Shown one piece after another: positions 1-7,350 of a stretch of DNA of 29,837 bases. Every line of letters starts with the position of its first letter. The first letter of the stretch is position 1. A program made the translations under genes and the position numbers. The notes under the pieces were generated by a model. It saw nothing but the letters and a program-made list of their open reading frames with translations, had not been told where the DNA came from and made no database searches. The stretch is from CAYXWM01 sp964392115 (GTDB taxonomy: Bacteria > Bacillota > Clostridia > Lachnospirales > WRBF01): contig CAYMOU010000023.1 of the NCBI GenBank assembly GCA_964392115.1, positions 1 to 29,837 of the forward strand, written 5' to 3'.

Positions 1-199
1 TTCGGAGAATATATGCTAGGAGCAACTGACGAAGTATAGCGGAAAATTAGCCGAAGAGACGCCTGAATGAAGATACTAAACAGGCTCTAAGTATACAACA
101 TCCCGGAAAATAAATAAACTACCCTATTCAGTAGACAAGGTAGTTCGTTGGGTTAAATATTCTGTTGGGAATGCATAAGCACATTACAGCACCATTCCT
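1..199. other. Unassigned left edge, downstream of sigF
   Basis: No gene is recognised here. On the plus strand, frame 1 is open from the edge for 12 codons and stops at TAG (37-39), so it could be the last residues of a gene cut by the window, but nothing identifies it. The stretch holds several short stems: GCCTG 61-65 with CAGGC 81-85, and AACTACC 117-123 with GGTAGTT 139-145. Next to the sigF stop, GGAATG (164-169) can pair with CATTCC (192-197), perhaps a weak terminator for sigF, though it lacks a convincing U-tract. The stems would fit a structured RNA, but no known RNA family was recognised. Confidence 0.3.
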
Positions 200-916
200 T
201 TATGTCATGCTTTCTTTGATGGATTTTAAGACCCTTTTTTCTATGCGGGAAACCTGAACCTGTGAAACCCCTATTTCCTTGGCAACCTCTGCCTGGGTTT
301 TGTCTTGGAAATACCTCATGACTATAACCTGCCTTTCCTTAGGCTCCAGCCGGCTGATTATGTCTTTTAGGGCTATAACGTCCACAAGGTTTTCGTCTGT
401 GGAATTTGTTTGCTCAAGCTTGTCTATCAAATAAACCGGCGAGCCGTCCCCTTGGTGTATGGTGGAATACAGGGACTCAACTTCCTTGTTGGCGGAAAGC
501 GCCATAACCAAATCCTCTACGGAAATGCCCAGTTCTTCGGCTATTTCGTTCACTGTAGGCTGTCTGCCGTGTTTTTTGGTAAGGGCTTCGGAAAGGTACT
601 TGGCTTTTGATGCAATTTCCTTCATGGGACGTGAAATCTTAATCATGCCGTCGTCTCGGATAAAGCGTTTTATCTCTCCCAAAATCATGGGAATGGCATA
701 GGTAGAGAACTTCACATCATAGTTTAAATCGAACTTGTTAATGCATTTTATCAGACCTATAGCCCCGATTTGAAACAAATCCTCGGAGTCGTAACCTCTG
801 TTGGAAAATTTTCTTACCACGGACCATATAAGCCCCATATTTTCTTCTATGAGAGAATCCTTGGCTTCCGCATCACCTTCTTGTACTCGTTTTATCAACA
901 TATGAGCCCTATCCAT
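200..916 (-). CDS. sigF: RNA polymerase sporulation sigma factor SigF
   Basis: This sigma-70-family factor (238 aa) directs RNA polymerase to early forespore promoters. Visible parts are region 2 (around DLFQIGAIGLIKCINKFD, then KFSTYAIPMILGEIKRFIRD), a region 3 with the ISRPMKEIA segment, and the C-terminal region 4 helix-turn-helix (EVAKEIGVSQVQVSRIEKRV). SigF and SigG proteins look alike; the gene order after spoIIAA and spoIIAB decides for SigF. The ATG at 916 is preferred over a GTG at 925 because AAGGAG lies 8 nt before the ATG and would overlap the GTG. The gene starts 19 nt after spoIIAB, consistent with one operon. Known biology: SigF is held inactive by SpoIIAB until SpoIIAA is dephosphorylated in the forespore. 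In Bacillus spoVA genes often follow sigF; none is visible here. Confidence 0.95.
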   Translation of the reverse strand: MDRAHMLIKRVQEGDAEAKDSLIEENMGLIWSVVRKFSNRGYDSEDLFQIGAIGLIKCINKFDLNYDVKFSTYAIPMILGEIKRFIRDDGMIKISRPMKEIASKAKYLSEALTKKHGRQPTVNEIAEELGISVEDLVMALSANKEVESLYSTIHQGDGSPVYLIDKLEQTNSTDENLVDVIALKDIISRLEPKERQVIVMRYFQDKTQAEVAKEIGVSQVQVSRIEKRVLKSIKESMT

Positions 917-935
917 AATGACCACTCCTTCGGCT

Positions 936-1370
936 CTACGAGCGTGAAATTTTCTTAGTCATTGTGACCCATGTTCCCCGGCCCTTCTGGGACTGCACAT
1001 CCACGCTGTCCATAAAGGTCTCCATCACCGTAAAGCCCATTCCCGAACGCTCCAATTCCGGTTTGGAGGTAAACAGCGGCTCCCTAGCCATGGCGATGTC
1101 CTCTATACCCACGCCTTCGTCTCGTACTTCCACAATTATTTCGTCGCCTGTTGCCTTGAATTTCAAAAAAACCTTACCGCTGATTTTGGATTCGTCATAG
1201 CCGTGAATTATGGCGTTTGTCACGGCCTCGGATACTGCCGTTTTAATGTCGGCAAGTTCCGTTAAAGTGGGATTCAAACCTGCCGCAAAACCTGCCGCCG
1301 CCAAACGGGCGAACGATTCGTTTTGTGACTTGGCATCCATAATAATCAATACTTCGTTATCTGTACTCAA
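936..1370 (-). CDS. spoIIAB: Anti-sigma F factor / serine kinase SpoIIAB
   Basis: SpoIIAB (144 aa) is a GHKL-type ATP-binding protein that binds SigF and phosphorylates SpoIIAA on serine. The SQNESF start of the fold, the N-box EAVTNAIIHGY, the G1 box DEGVGI and the RSGMGF box are all present, so both ATP binding and kinase activity should be intact. Length matches the B. subtilis protein (146 aa). The start is a TTG at 1370 preceded by a G-rich stretch (GGGGGGA) in place of a clean AGGAGG; it gives the expected N-terminal length, whereas the in-frame ATG at 1340 would trim about ten residues before the conserved SQNESF. The gene is separated from spoIIAA by an unusually long 150-nt gap. Confidence 0.95.
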   Translation of the reverse strand: MSTDNEVLIIMDAKSQNESFARLAAAGFAAGLNPTLTELADIKTAVSEAVTNAIIHGYDESKISGKVFLKFKATGDEIIVEVRDEGVGIEDIAMAREPLFTSKPELERSGMGFTVMETFMDSVDVQSQKGRGTWVTMTKKISRS

Positions 1371-1408
1371 AATAATCCCCCCGGTGCTTGTACAATTTTT
1401 AATTCCGG

Positions 1409-1435
1409 CAAATGCAATTCTAAGAATTGCATTTG
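1409..1435. repeat. Perfect palindrome between spoIIAA and spoIIAB
   Basis: A 13-bp inverted repeat (CAAATGCAATTCT, one central base, AGAATTGCATTTG) lies inside the 150-nt gap of the spoIIA operon. In the transcript it could form a hairpin, although the one-base centre means the real loop would open a few pairs. No U-tract follows in the operon direction, so it is not a standard terminator. Its position would allow control of SpoIIAA versus SpoIIAB/SigF expression, or it may be a protein-binding operator; both are inference. Confidence 0.55.
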
Positions 1436-1520
1436 GTTTGTTTTATTCCAAAATTTATGAATAAAGTTTCGGGTTTTACTCAATAATATAAAAGTTGAAT
1501 CAAGCTGTGGTGCAACCCCT

Positions 1521-1859
1521 CTATTCAAGCTCTTTAACCGCCGATTGAACAGTATCGTAACACTTAATGATTTTTTGCAGACCCGAAATTTCAAAAATAC
1601 GTGAAAGATCCGGTCCGGCGCCGGCTATGGCTACCTTTCCGTTGATTTTTCCTATATTTTTATACCTGCCTATAATCATGCCTATACCGGAACTGTCCAT
1701 AAAACTCACAGACCCAAAATCAAAAACTATGTTTTGAGAGCGATTTCTTCTGAATTCCCTGTCCACGGTATTTCTAATGTCTTGAGATGAATGATGGTCA
1801 ATTTCACCGTGTAGATTAATAATTAAGTTTCTTCCCAGTTTGCTGCAAGTAATTTGCAA
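1521..1859 (-). CDS. spoIIAA: Anti-sigma F factor antagonist SpoIIAA
   Basis: SpoIIAA (112 aa from the start chosen here) is a STAS-domain protein. When unphosphorylated it binds SpoIIAB and frees SigF in the forespore. The phosphorylated serine is expected in FMDSSGIGM (Ser56 in this numbering), and the surrounding GRYKNIGKINGKV and ISGLQKII segments fit the family. The start is a TTG at 1859: a strong AGGAGG lies 6 nt upstream of it and the resulting length agrees with the B. subtilis protein (117 aa). A TTG at 1901 would add 14 basic residues without a ribosome binding site. It is the first gene of the spoIIA operon. A Spo0A-box-like site lies upstream near 2075. Confidence 0.95.
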   Translation of the reverse strand: MQITCSKLGRNLIINLHGEIDHHSSQDIRNTVDREFRRNRSQNIVFDFGSVSFMDSSGIGMIIGRYKNIGKINGKVAIAGAGPDLSRIFEISGLQKIIKCYDTVQSAVKELE

Positions 1860-2021
1860 GGTTATCCTCCTCTTTCTTTCCGTCTTGCGACTTATTGACA
1901 ATTTATATGAAGTTCATATTCGGTCGATGGATTAAAGGCTATAATAATGCCTTTATATGGAAATTATATTCTAAAGAAAAATTACTTGATTTGCAATAGT
2001 TTTCTGAAAAAATTATGGGCA

Positions 2022-2035
2022 AAAACAGCTGTTTT
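2022..2035. promoter_or_regulatory. 14-bp perfect palindrome upstream of spoIIA
   Basis: AAAACAGCTGTTTT is a perfect palindrome between the spoIIAA start and the mscS terminator. Its size and symmetry are typical of a dimeric regulator's operator, but no regulator can be assigned from the sequence. Confidence 0.3.
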
Positions 2036-2073
2036 ACGTGTTTATACGCCAAAACCGGTCATTATTTAATATA

Positions 2074-2083
2074 TTTCGTCAAA
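2074..2083 (-). promoter_or_regulatory. Spo0A-box-like site upstream of spoIIA
   Basis: On the minus strand TTTGACGAAA contains TGACGAA, a full match to the 7-bp Spo0A core TGNCGAA. It sits about 215 bp upstream of spoIIAA. A weaker match (ATTGTCAATA) is nearer the gene at 1893-1902. Spo0A-P is known to activate spoIIA in spore formers, so the placement makes sense. A 7-mer of this degeneracy occurs by chance several times in a window of this size, and no clear sigma-H promoter was found beside it. Confidence 0.35.
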
Positions 2084-2090
2084 TACATAT

Positions 2091-2130
2091 AAAAAACCTT
2101 GGGATTTTTCAAACAGTCCCAAGGTTTTTT
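2091..2130 (-). terminator. Rho-independent terminator after mscS
   Basis: A perfect 14-bp stem (AAAAAACCTTGGGA at 2091-2104 with TCCCAAGGTTTTTT at 2117-2130, 12-nt loop) lies 13 nt past the stop of the mscS-like gene. The T-run follows the stem when read in the gene's direction. The A/T symmetry makes it potentially bidirectional. Confidence 0.85.
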
Positions 2131-2142
2131 ATATTATATTTC

Positions 2143-3000
2143 TTATGCATTGTGTATAGTAAGTTGCGGATAGGGTATAGATATGCCTTCCTTGTCAAAG
2201 CGTAATTTTATAAGCCTACGAAGCTCTCTTTCAACAGCCCAAGACTGACCAACCTCACAGTTGGCTGTAATACGAATATTCAGGCAACTGTTGCCAAGTT
2301 CCGTAATACCCAGCACCTTGGGAACACTGATTAAGCCCTCAACCTTACCCAAACAGGTTTCCATTTCGGCTTCCATAATACGTAAAACCCGGTCTACATC
2401 CTCGTTATAGGATATACCCACATCTATAATGGCACACTTAAATTCCTTACTCATATTGGTGACAATTTTAATTTCGCCGTTGGGTATAATATGAACATCG
2501 CCGTTAAAACTGCGTATTACCGTAGTGCGTATACCCACGGCCTCCACTGTGCCGGTTTTGCCTTCTATGGTTACAAAATCGGATACCCCGAACTGGTCCT
2601 CCAACAATATGAAAATGCCCGAGATTACATCCTTAATCAAGCCCTGTGCGCCCAAACCTATGGCCACAGAACCTACCCCTGCCACCGCTAATACAGATGA
2701 ACCGATAGGCACTTGAAAAACCGCCAAAAGCTGGCAAAGCGCAACAAAATACATAAAATATTTCAAGGCGCTGTTCAGCACCGTCATTACCGTGGTTGCC
2801 TTGCGGCTTATGGGCTTTTTATCCTCGGAGCGGTTGTTGAACTTTTTAACAAATACTTTAATAATTTTCCTAAGTATTTTATAGATTATAAAGTTGATAA
2901 GTATTACAAGGATACATTCTATAGCCTTAACGTATATGGTGGTTAACCATGCGTATTCGGGAGAAGCAAGGCTTGCCAGAAAGTCCGATATTTCTTTCAT
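2143..3000 (-). CDS. MscS-family small-conductance mechanosensitive channel
   Basis: This 285-aa membrane protein should open under membrane tension and release solutes during hypo-osmotic shock. It shows three hydrophobic segments (about residues 20-45, 70-95 and 98-130). The third carries the glycine/alanine-rich pore helix typical of MscS (AGVGSVAIGLGAQGLIKDVI), followed by a beta-domain with the GTVEAVGIRTTVIR and IPNGEI signatures and a soluble C-terminal vestibule. Length matches short MscS/YkuT-type channels. The ATG at 3000 has only a modest purine-rich stretch (GGTAAGTG) upstream. It appears monocistronic, closed by the terminator at 2091-2130. Substrate or ion preference cannot be read from sequence. 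Confidence 0.92.
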   Translation of the reverse strand: MKEISDFLASLASPEYAWLTTIYVKAIECILVILINFIIYKILRKIIKVFVKKFNNRSEDKKPISRKATTVMTVLNSALKYFMYFVALCQLLAVFQVPIGSSVLAVAGVGSVAIGLGAQGLIKDVISGIFILLEDQFGVSDFVTIEGKTGTVEAVGIRTTVIRSFNGDVHIIPNGEIKIVTNMSKEFKCAIIDVGISYNEDVDRVLRIMEAEMETCLGKVEGLISVPKVLGITELGNSCLNIRITANCEVGQSWAVERELRRLIKLRFDKEGISIPYPQLTIHNA

Positions 3001-3092
3001 GTTTTCACTTACCTTTATGGTGGTATTTTTTGCTGTATTACCCGGTAAATAAGTGGGATACTATTGAATTTTTTAAATCTTGCCGATATTTA

Positions 3093-3231
3093 TATAGTCA
3101 AATTCTAATCAAAGAGTAACAAAAGCGTATATTCGTAGTGGTGAGCGACCGGTGGTTTTCTTTGAAAAACACATGAGCGAACAGTTTACGAAGAATAGCT
3201 TTTGCTACTATTCCTTATTCATTTGAGTATA
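3093..3231. repeat. MITE-like nested palindrome, 139 bp
   Basis: Two 45-bp arms (3093-3137 and 3187-3231) are inverted copies of each other with about 31 of 45 positions identical and no length difference. The best blocks are TATA/TCAAA at the outer ends, CAAAAGC in the middle and TCGTA at the inner ends. The 49-bp centre is also partly self-complementary. The element fills the space between the puuD-like and mscS-like genes and has no coding potential of note. Equal-length, diverged terminal arms and TA-rich ends suggest an old miniature inverted-repeat element; a structured RNA is the alternative. Confidence 0.55.
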
Positions 3232-3333
3232 CTATGTAGGTATGAGGAAACGGAAAGTCTCCTCATAATTTGTGTTTTGTTTGACAAATTTATTCGGCTG
3301 CGTTGCCTTTTATGACAAAAACCCTGGGTTTTC

Positions 3334-4011
3334 TCATAAACCTGCCGCATAGTCTACCAAGGCTTTAAAGGGCAAAAGCTGTTGGTCATGGTTTTTTACC
3401 ATGGTTTCCGGGTGCCATTGAAGCCCTATGCAAAAGCCGGCTTTTTCGAATTCTATGGCTTCTACAATTCCGTCCTCTGAAAAGCCCGTAATTTTTATGC
3501 TTTTCCCGGGCAATCCAACGGATTGATGATGCCTTGAGTTTACTTGAATTTTATCGCATTGGAATATTTCGTGCAACCGGGTATTTTTGTTTACATTGAT
3601 AGCGTGAGTTTTAGAGGGCTTTCTAAAACTATGCCCTTCAATATGTTGTAGTATATCTCCGCCTAAGGCTACGTTTAACACCTGCATACCCCTACATATA
3701 CAAAGCATGGGAAAGTTTCTTTCCAATGCCGCAAGGCAAAGCCTTAATTCAAAAATATCCCTTTCCGTATTTACGGAGTTTGCCTTTGGGTGAAGTTCTT
3801 GGGCAAAAAACCTAGCGTGTATATCTCCACCGCCGGACAATATAAGCCCTTGACACCGAGATAAAATCTCCTCTATATGCTTTTCGTCGTAATATGCCGG
3901 AATGTAGGGCACACCTTCTGCTTTTATTATGGCATCGGCATAATCCTTGTTAAGCGTAAAAGTATTTTTCGGCTTGTTAAAATTAGGTGTAATTGCAATA
4001 ACCGGTTTCAT
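3334..4011 (-). CDS. Peptidase C26 / gamma-glutamyl-GABA hydrolase-like amidotransferase
   Basis: A stand-alone class-I glutamine amidotransferase-type hydrolase (225 aa) related to PuuD, expected to cleave a gamma-glutamyl amide such as gamma-glutamyl-GABA. The catalytic triad is visible: Cys106 in the CICRGMQ nucleophile elbow, and His200 and Glu202 in QWHPE. The oxyanion-side motif ILSGGGDI is at about 57-64. The ATG at 4011 is chosen because AAAGGGTG lies just upstream and it gives the usual MKPVIAITP start; the longer frame to 4044 adds 11 residues with no support. No other putrescine-catabolism genes are nearby, so the physiological substrate is open; relatives act on other gamma-glutamyl compounds. 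A short AAAACCC/GGGTTTT stem just past the stop may terminate it weakly. Confidence 0.88.
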   Translation of the reverse strand: MKPVIAITPNFNKPKNTFTLNKDYADAIIKAEGVPYIPAYYDEKHIEEILSRCQGLILSGGGDIHARFFAQELHPKANSVNTERDIFELRLCLAALERNFPMLCICRGMQVLNVALGGDILQHIEGHSFRKPSKTHAINVNKNTRLHEIFQCDKIQVNSRHHQSVGLPGKSIKITGFSEDGIVEAIEFEKAGFCIGLQWHPETMVKNHDQQLLPFKALVDYAAGL

Positions 4012-4495
4012 TTTCAACACCCTTTCTCTATCCCTGTAGAGCAATGCTACAGTAAATTACCTTAATTTAAACTATTAAGACGCCGGTTAAATAGTGCCGG
4101 TTTGTGTACTGATACGCCTAACCTTTAACGCAAAATTTAGCGAAGCCTGTAAAAGCAAGGTATTTTAAAAGAGAAAAAAGGGTATATTGCTAATTCTATC
4201 ATTAATATGTATTCATAACAAGCACCGGTATTTTAAAAGTGCTTGCTGTACATCTTAATTTCTATTTTTTGATATTTATTGTTATATAATAAAAAAAATC
4301 GCAAAGTTATGAAAAAAACCTTTACTAAATTTTTCTAAATTGTTATAATAATTACATTCTTTAATTGATTACACCATGTTTTAACTTAAATTTCACCCGA
4401 AACTTTACATAAACTTTGGTACCGGTACTTACATTTTTGCTTCAAAATAAACCATACTATATTTATTAAACAGACTATAATGCGGAGGCTGAAAT
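4012..4495. other. Divergent intergenic region, 484 bp
   Basis: This AT-rich spacer separates the divergent puuD-like and chemoreceptor genes and probably holds both promoters. A 7-bp stem CAAGCAC/GTGCTTG at about 4219-4246 encloses a 14-nt loop. One reasonable sigma-A promoter is listed separately (4321-4349). No ORF with a ribosome binding site and no known RNA was seen. Confidence 0.5.
4321..4349 (+). promoter_or_regulatory. Candidate sigma-A promoter of the chemoreceptor gene
   Basis: TTTACT (4321-4326), a 17-bp spacer, and a perfect TATAAT (4344-4349). The predicted start would leave a leader of about 140 nt. No sigma-D-type (TAAA/GCCGATAA) flagellar promoter was recognised. The region is very AT-rich, so a chance match is possible. 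Confidence 0.4.
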
Positions 4496-7108
4496 ATGAG
4501 GAACAATAAAAGTATAAAATGGAAAATCGGCATTCCGACCATTGGAACATTTATTATCGGAGTAGCCATAGTTTTACTTTGCACCATAATGATTTTCAGC
4601 AGAGCCTTGTCTACCCTTAGCAATAATTACGCCGAAGAAAGCGGTTACAAATACGCCAATCTTGTTAAGGGCACTATGGAGGGCTTAATCAGCCTTACCC
4701 GAGGGTTTGCTATCAATTTGCAAAACACCCTTAAAGAACAGCCCGAATTAAGAAGCAGAGAGGAAATTCTGGCTACCCTGGAGACCCTTACTCTGGATAA
4801 ACACAATAATTCCGTGGGCAGTTATATTATGTTTGAACCCAACGCCTTTGACCTTATGGATATTAAATACCGCAATACAGCCTTAGGTAACCAAAGCGGC
4901 AGATTTGCCAAACATATTCTAAACGTTAACGGTAAGGCAATAGCAAGCGACATTCCCGATGATTATTATAATCAAGCCTTTTATTCTGTACCAAGGCAGA
5001 CCGGTGAGGCTTACGTCTCCAGCACTTACAAATACGATTCAAACGGTACCCAGATTAATGTTGTGGCTGCTGCGGTTCCCATGACCGACTCCTCGGGAAA
5101 ATTTTTGGGTGTAATAGGCATAGAAATACCCAATAAAGTAATCGAAGATATAGTATCCCAAGCCAAGCTTTACCAATCCGGATATATGTATATCATTACC
5201 CACGAAGGAATACTGGCTTATCACCCCAAATCCGAAGATATACTTAAATCCATAGACGAAGTTTATACCGAAGATGCAGCAGGTGAGTTAAAAAAAGCTT
5301 TAAGCACCGGCGAAGTTCATCAGATGGAGTATAAATCCATAATTACAGGTAAACCGGCCCAATTAACCATAGTACCGGTTGCTATAGGCGACCAAGGCGA
5401 ACGCTGGGCCATAGGTGCCATTATCCCCAACGAGGAATTAAACGCTACAAACGACCTTTGCATACTTATAGGGGTAATTGTATCATTAATATTAACGGCC
5501 ATAGCCCTGGTAATTATTCTTTTCCTCATAACCAAAACCACCAAGCCCATTAAGAACATGGTTTCCATAGCGGACAACATGGTTCAAACCGGCGATATAT
5601 CCACCAACATAAACTCAAACGATATACCCAACGACGAAATCGGCATGGTGCTTATATCCTTTGTTAAGCTGTCGGATATGATGAACGAATGGGTAGAAAC
5701 CATGAAAAAAGTATCCGTGGGCGATTTTTCGGCTACCCTTACGGAACGTTCGGAAAAAGATGAGTTCTCCAAGAGCATGAACAGCATGATAGCCTCCAAC
5801 AAGGCTTATGTAGATAATATTTCTTCCGTTATGAATTCACTGTCCATGGGTAATCTGGACGTTTCCATAGATATGGACTACAGAGGAGACTTTGCACCCA
5901 TTAAAGAGTCCGTAAACGCTACCTTATACCGCTTAAAGACCTATATTAAAGAGGTTGCAAGGGTTCTGCAATTAATTTCCGAAGGAAATCTCTCGGAAAA
6001 AATAGATATGGAATTTATCGGCGACTTTAACGTATTAAAAGAAACCATTAATGACACTGTTATCATACAGAACAGATTTATCAAAAACATCTCAAACGTT
6101 ATGGGTAAGCTGGAAAAAGGCGATTTATCCGCCAAGATTGATATGGAATACAAGGGCGATTATGAGCCTATTAAAACTTCCATTACCGCTACCGTGGCTT
6201 CTATTAAGTCTTATATAGAAGAAATAACCCGTATTCTTTCCGCAATGGCAGACGGAGATTTAACAGTCCAAACAAATATTGATTTCAGAGGAGATTACAG
6301 CGTTCTGGGTACTTCACTGAACCAAATATTGAATTCACTGAACATGACTTTAAGCAATATTAACGAAACAGCTAACCAAGTGGCTATGGGTGCCAACCAA
6401 ATTTCTATGGCGGCACAGAATCTTTCACACGGAGCCATTCAGCAAGCCGGCTCCATTGAGCAACTTTCCGCTACCACCTCCGAAATTGCGGAACAGGTTA
6501 AGGCTAATTCACATAATGCAGAATCGGCAATCAACATCAGCGAAGCCGCCATTATAGACGTAGAAGCAGGCAATCAAAAAATGGCCGAAATGGTTGAAGC
6601 TATGGATAAAATCAACAACAACTCCAAGGAAATCGCTAAAATCATTAAAACCATCGAAGACATTGCCTTCCAAACCAACCTATTGGCTCTTAACGCCGCA
6701 GTTGAAGCAGCTCGTGCCGGTCAGGCGGGCAAAGGTTTCTCTGTTGTTGCCGATGAAGTACGCAGCCTCTCCATACGCTCCACCGAGGCCGCCAAAAGCA
6801 CCACAGACCTTATAGAAACAGCCATAGCCGCCGTTCAAAGCGGTAACCTTATAGCAACAGAAACAGCCCAAACCCTAAGCCATATAGTAGACGGCACAAA
6901 AAATACCGGCTCTCTGGTGGAAAAAATCGCTGCTGCAACCAAGGAACAGTCCGAAGGTACGGAGCAAATCAACATCGGAATCACCCAAATTTCCGAAGTT
7001 ATACAATCAAACTCCGCCACAGCAGAAGAATCTGCCGCTTCAAGCCAAGAACTCTCTTCTCAAGCTCAAATCTTGAAAGAACTTATAAACAACTTTAAAT
7101 TACGATAA
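4496..7108 (+). CDS. Methyl-accepting chemotaxis protein with tandem HAMP-like units
   Basis: A transmembrane chemoreceptor of 870 aa that should signal to the CheA/CheW array. TM1 is about 12-36, then a roughly 280-residue periplasm-side sensor resembling a double Cache fold, and TM2 about 321-346. A canonical HAMP (about 347-402) is followed by further HAMP-like units whose GD/GN(L/F) and (R/K)GD(F/Y) elements recur near residues 408, 451, 497, 541 and 587, a spacing of 43-46. The signalling domain has the hairpin tip EDIAFQTNLLALNAAVEAAR near 720-740. No C-terminal CheR-binding pentapeptide is seen. The ATG follows GGAGG by 7 nt. The ligand is unknown. The gene is monocistronic, with its own terminator. 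Confidence 0.95.
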   Translation: MRNNKSIKWKIGIPTIGTFIIGVAIVLLCTIMIFSRALSTLSNNYAEESGYKYANLVKGTMEGLISLTRGFAINLQNTLKEQPELRSREEILATLETLTLDKHNNSVGSYIMFEPNAFDLMDIKYRNTALGNQSGRFAKHILNVNGKAIASDIPDDYYNQAFYSVPRQTGEAYVSSTYKYDSNGTQINVVAAAVPMTDSSGKFLGVIGIEIPNKVIEDIVSQAKLYQSGYMYIITHEGILAYHPKSEDILKSIDEVYTEDAAGELKKALSTGEVHQMEYKSIITGKPAQLTIVPVAIGDQGERWAIGAIIPNEELNATNDLCILIGVIVSLILTAIALVIILFLITKTTKPIKNMVSIADNMVQTGDISTNINSNDIPNDEIGMVLISFVKLSDMMNEWVETMKKVSVGDFSATLTERSEKDEFSKSMNSMIASNKAYVDNISSVMNSLSMGNLDVSIDMDYRGDFAPIKESVNATLYRLKTYIKEVARVLQLISEGNLSEKIDMEFIGDFNVLKETINDTVIIQNRFIKNISNVMGKLEKGDLSAKIDMEYKGDYEPIKTSITATVASIKSYIEEITRILSAMADGDLTVQTNIDFRGDYSVLGTSLNQILNSLNMTLSNINETANQVAMGANQISMAAQNLSHGAIQQAGSIEQLSATTSEIAEQVKANSHNAESAINISEAAIIDVEAGNQKMAEMVEAMDKINNNSKEIAKIIKTIEDIAFQTNLLALNAAVEAARAGQAGKGFSVVADEVRSLSIRSTEAAKSTTDLIETAIAAVQSGNLIATETAQTLSHIVDGTKNTGSLVEKIAAATKEQSEGTEQINIGITQISEVIQSNSATAEESAASSQELSSQAQILKELINNFKLR

Positions 7109-7181
7109 TTTATAAAAACCAATAAAAACTTTACAAATACCGCATTTTCTATGTATAATTAAATAATTCCGATTGTAAAAA

Positions 7182-7233
7182 AACCAACTCATATACCGAC
7201 CCGGCCTGTCGGTTGATATGAGTTGGTTTTTTT
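7182..7233 (+). terminator. Rho-independent terminator after the chemoreceptor
   Basis: A long stem (AACCAACTCATAT plus ACCGAC pairing with GTCGGT plus ATATGAGTTGGTT, one 2-nt bulge) is followed by a run of T. It lies about 75 nt after the chemoreceptor stop. Confidence 0.9.
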
Positions 7234-7250
7234 GGAAGTGCTTTTAATAT

Positions 7251-7317
7251 TAGGTCTTTTTGAAAAGGGTTTGGGGAAAACTTTATCTTCATATAAAGAT
7301 TTCCCAAAGGTCTTATT
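7251..7317 (+). repeat. BOX-like repeat copy 1 (hairpin form), before lgt
   Basis: The copy starts with GGTCTTTTTGAAAAGGG, continues with an imperfect hairpin (TTTGGGGAAAACTTTAT against ATAAAGATTTCCCAAA) and ends in GGTCTTATTG. It ends about 34 nt before the lgt ATG and has the same orientation as lgt. Confidence 0.75.
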
Positions 7318-7350
7318 GTTTTTTATCCTCACACTTGAAGGGAGAATTTT

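Noticed and set aside
1..199. tmRNA or SRP RNA at the left edge
   Set aside because: No tRNA-like T loop, tag-peptide frame or SRP Alu-type motif could be found.
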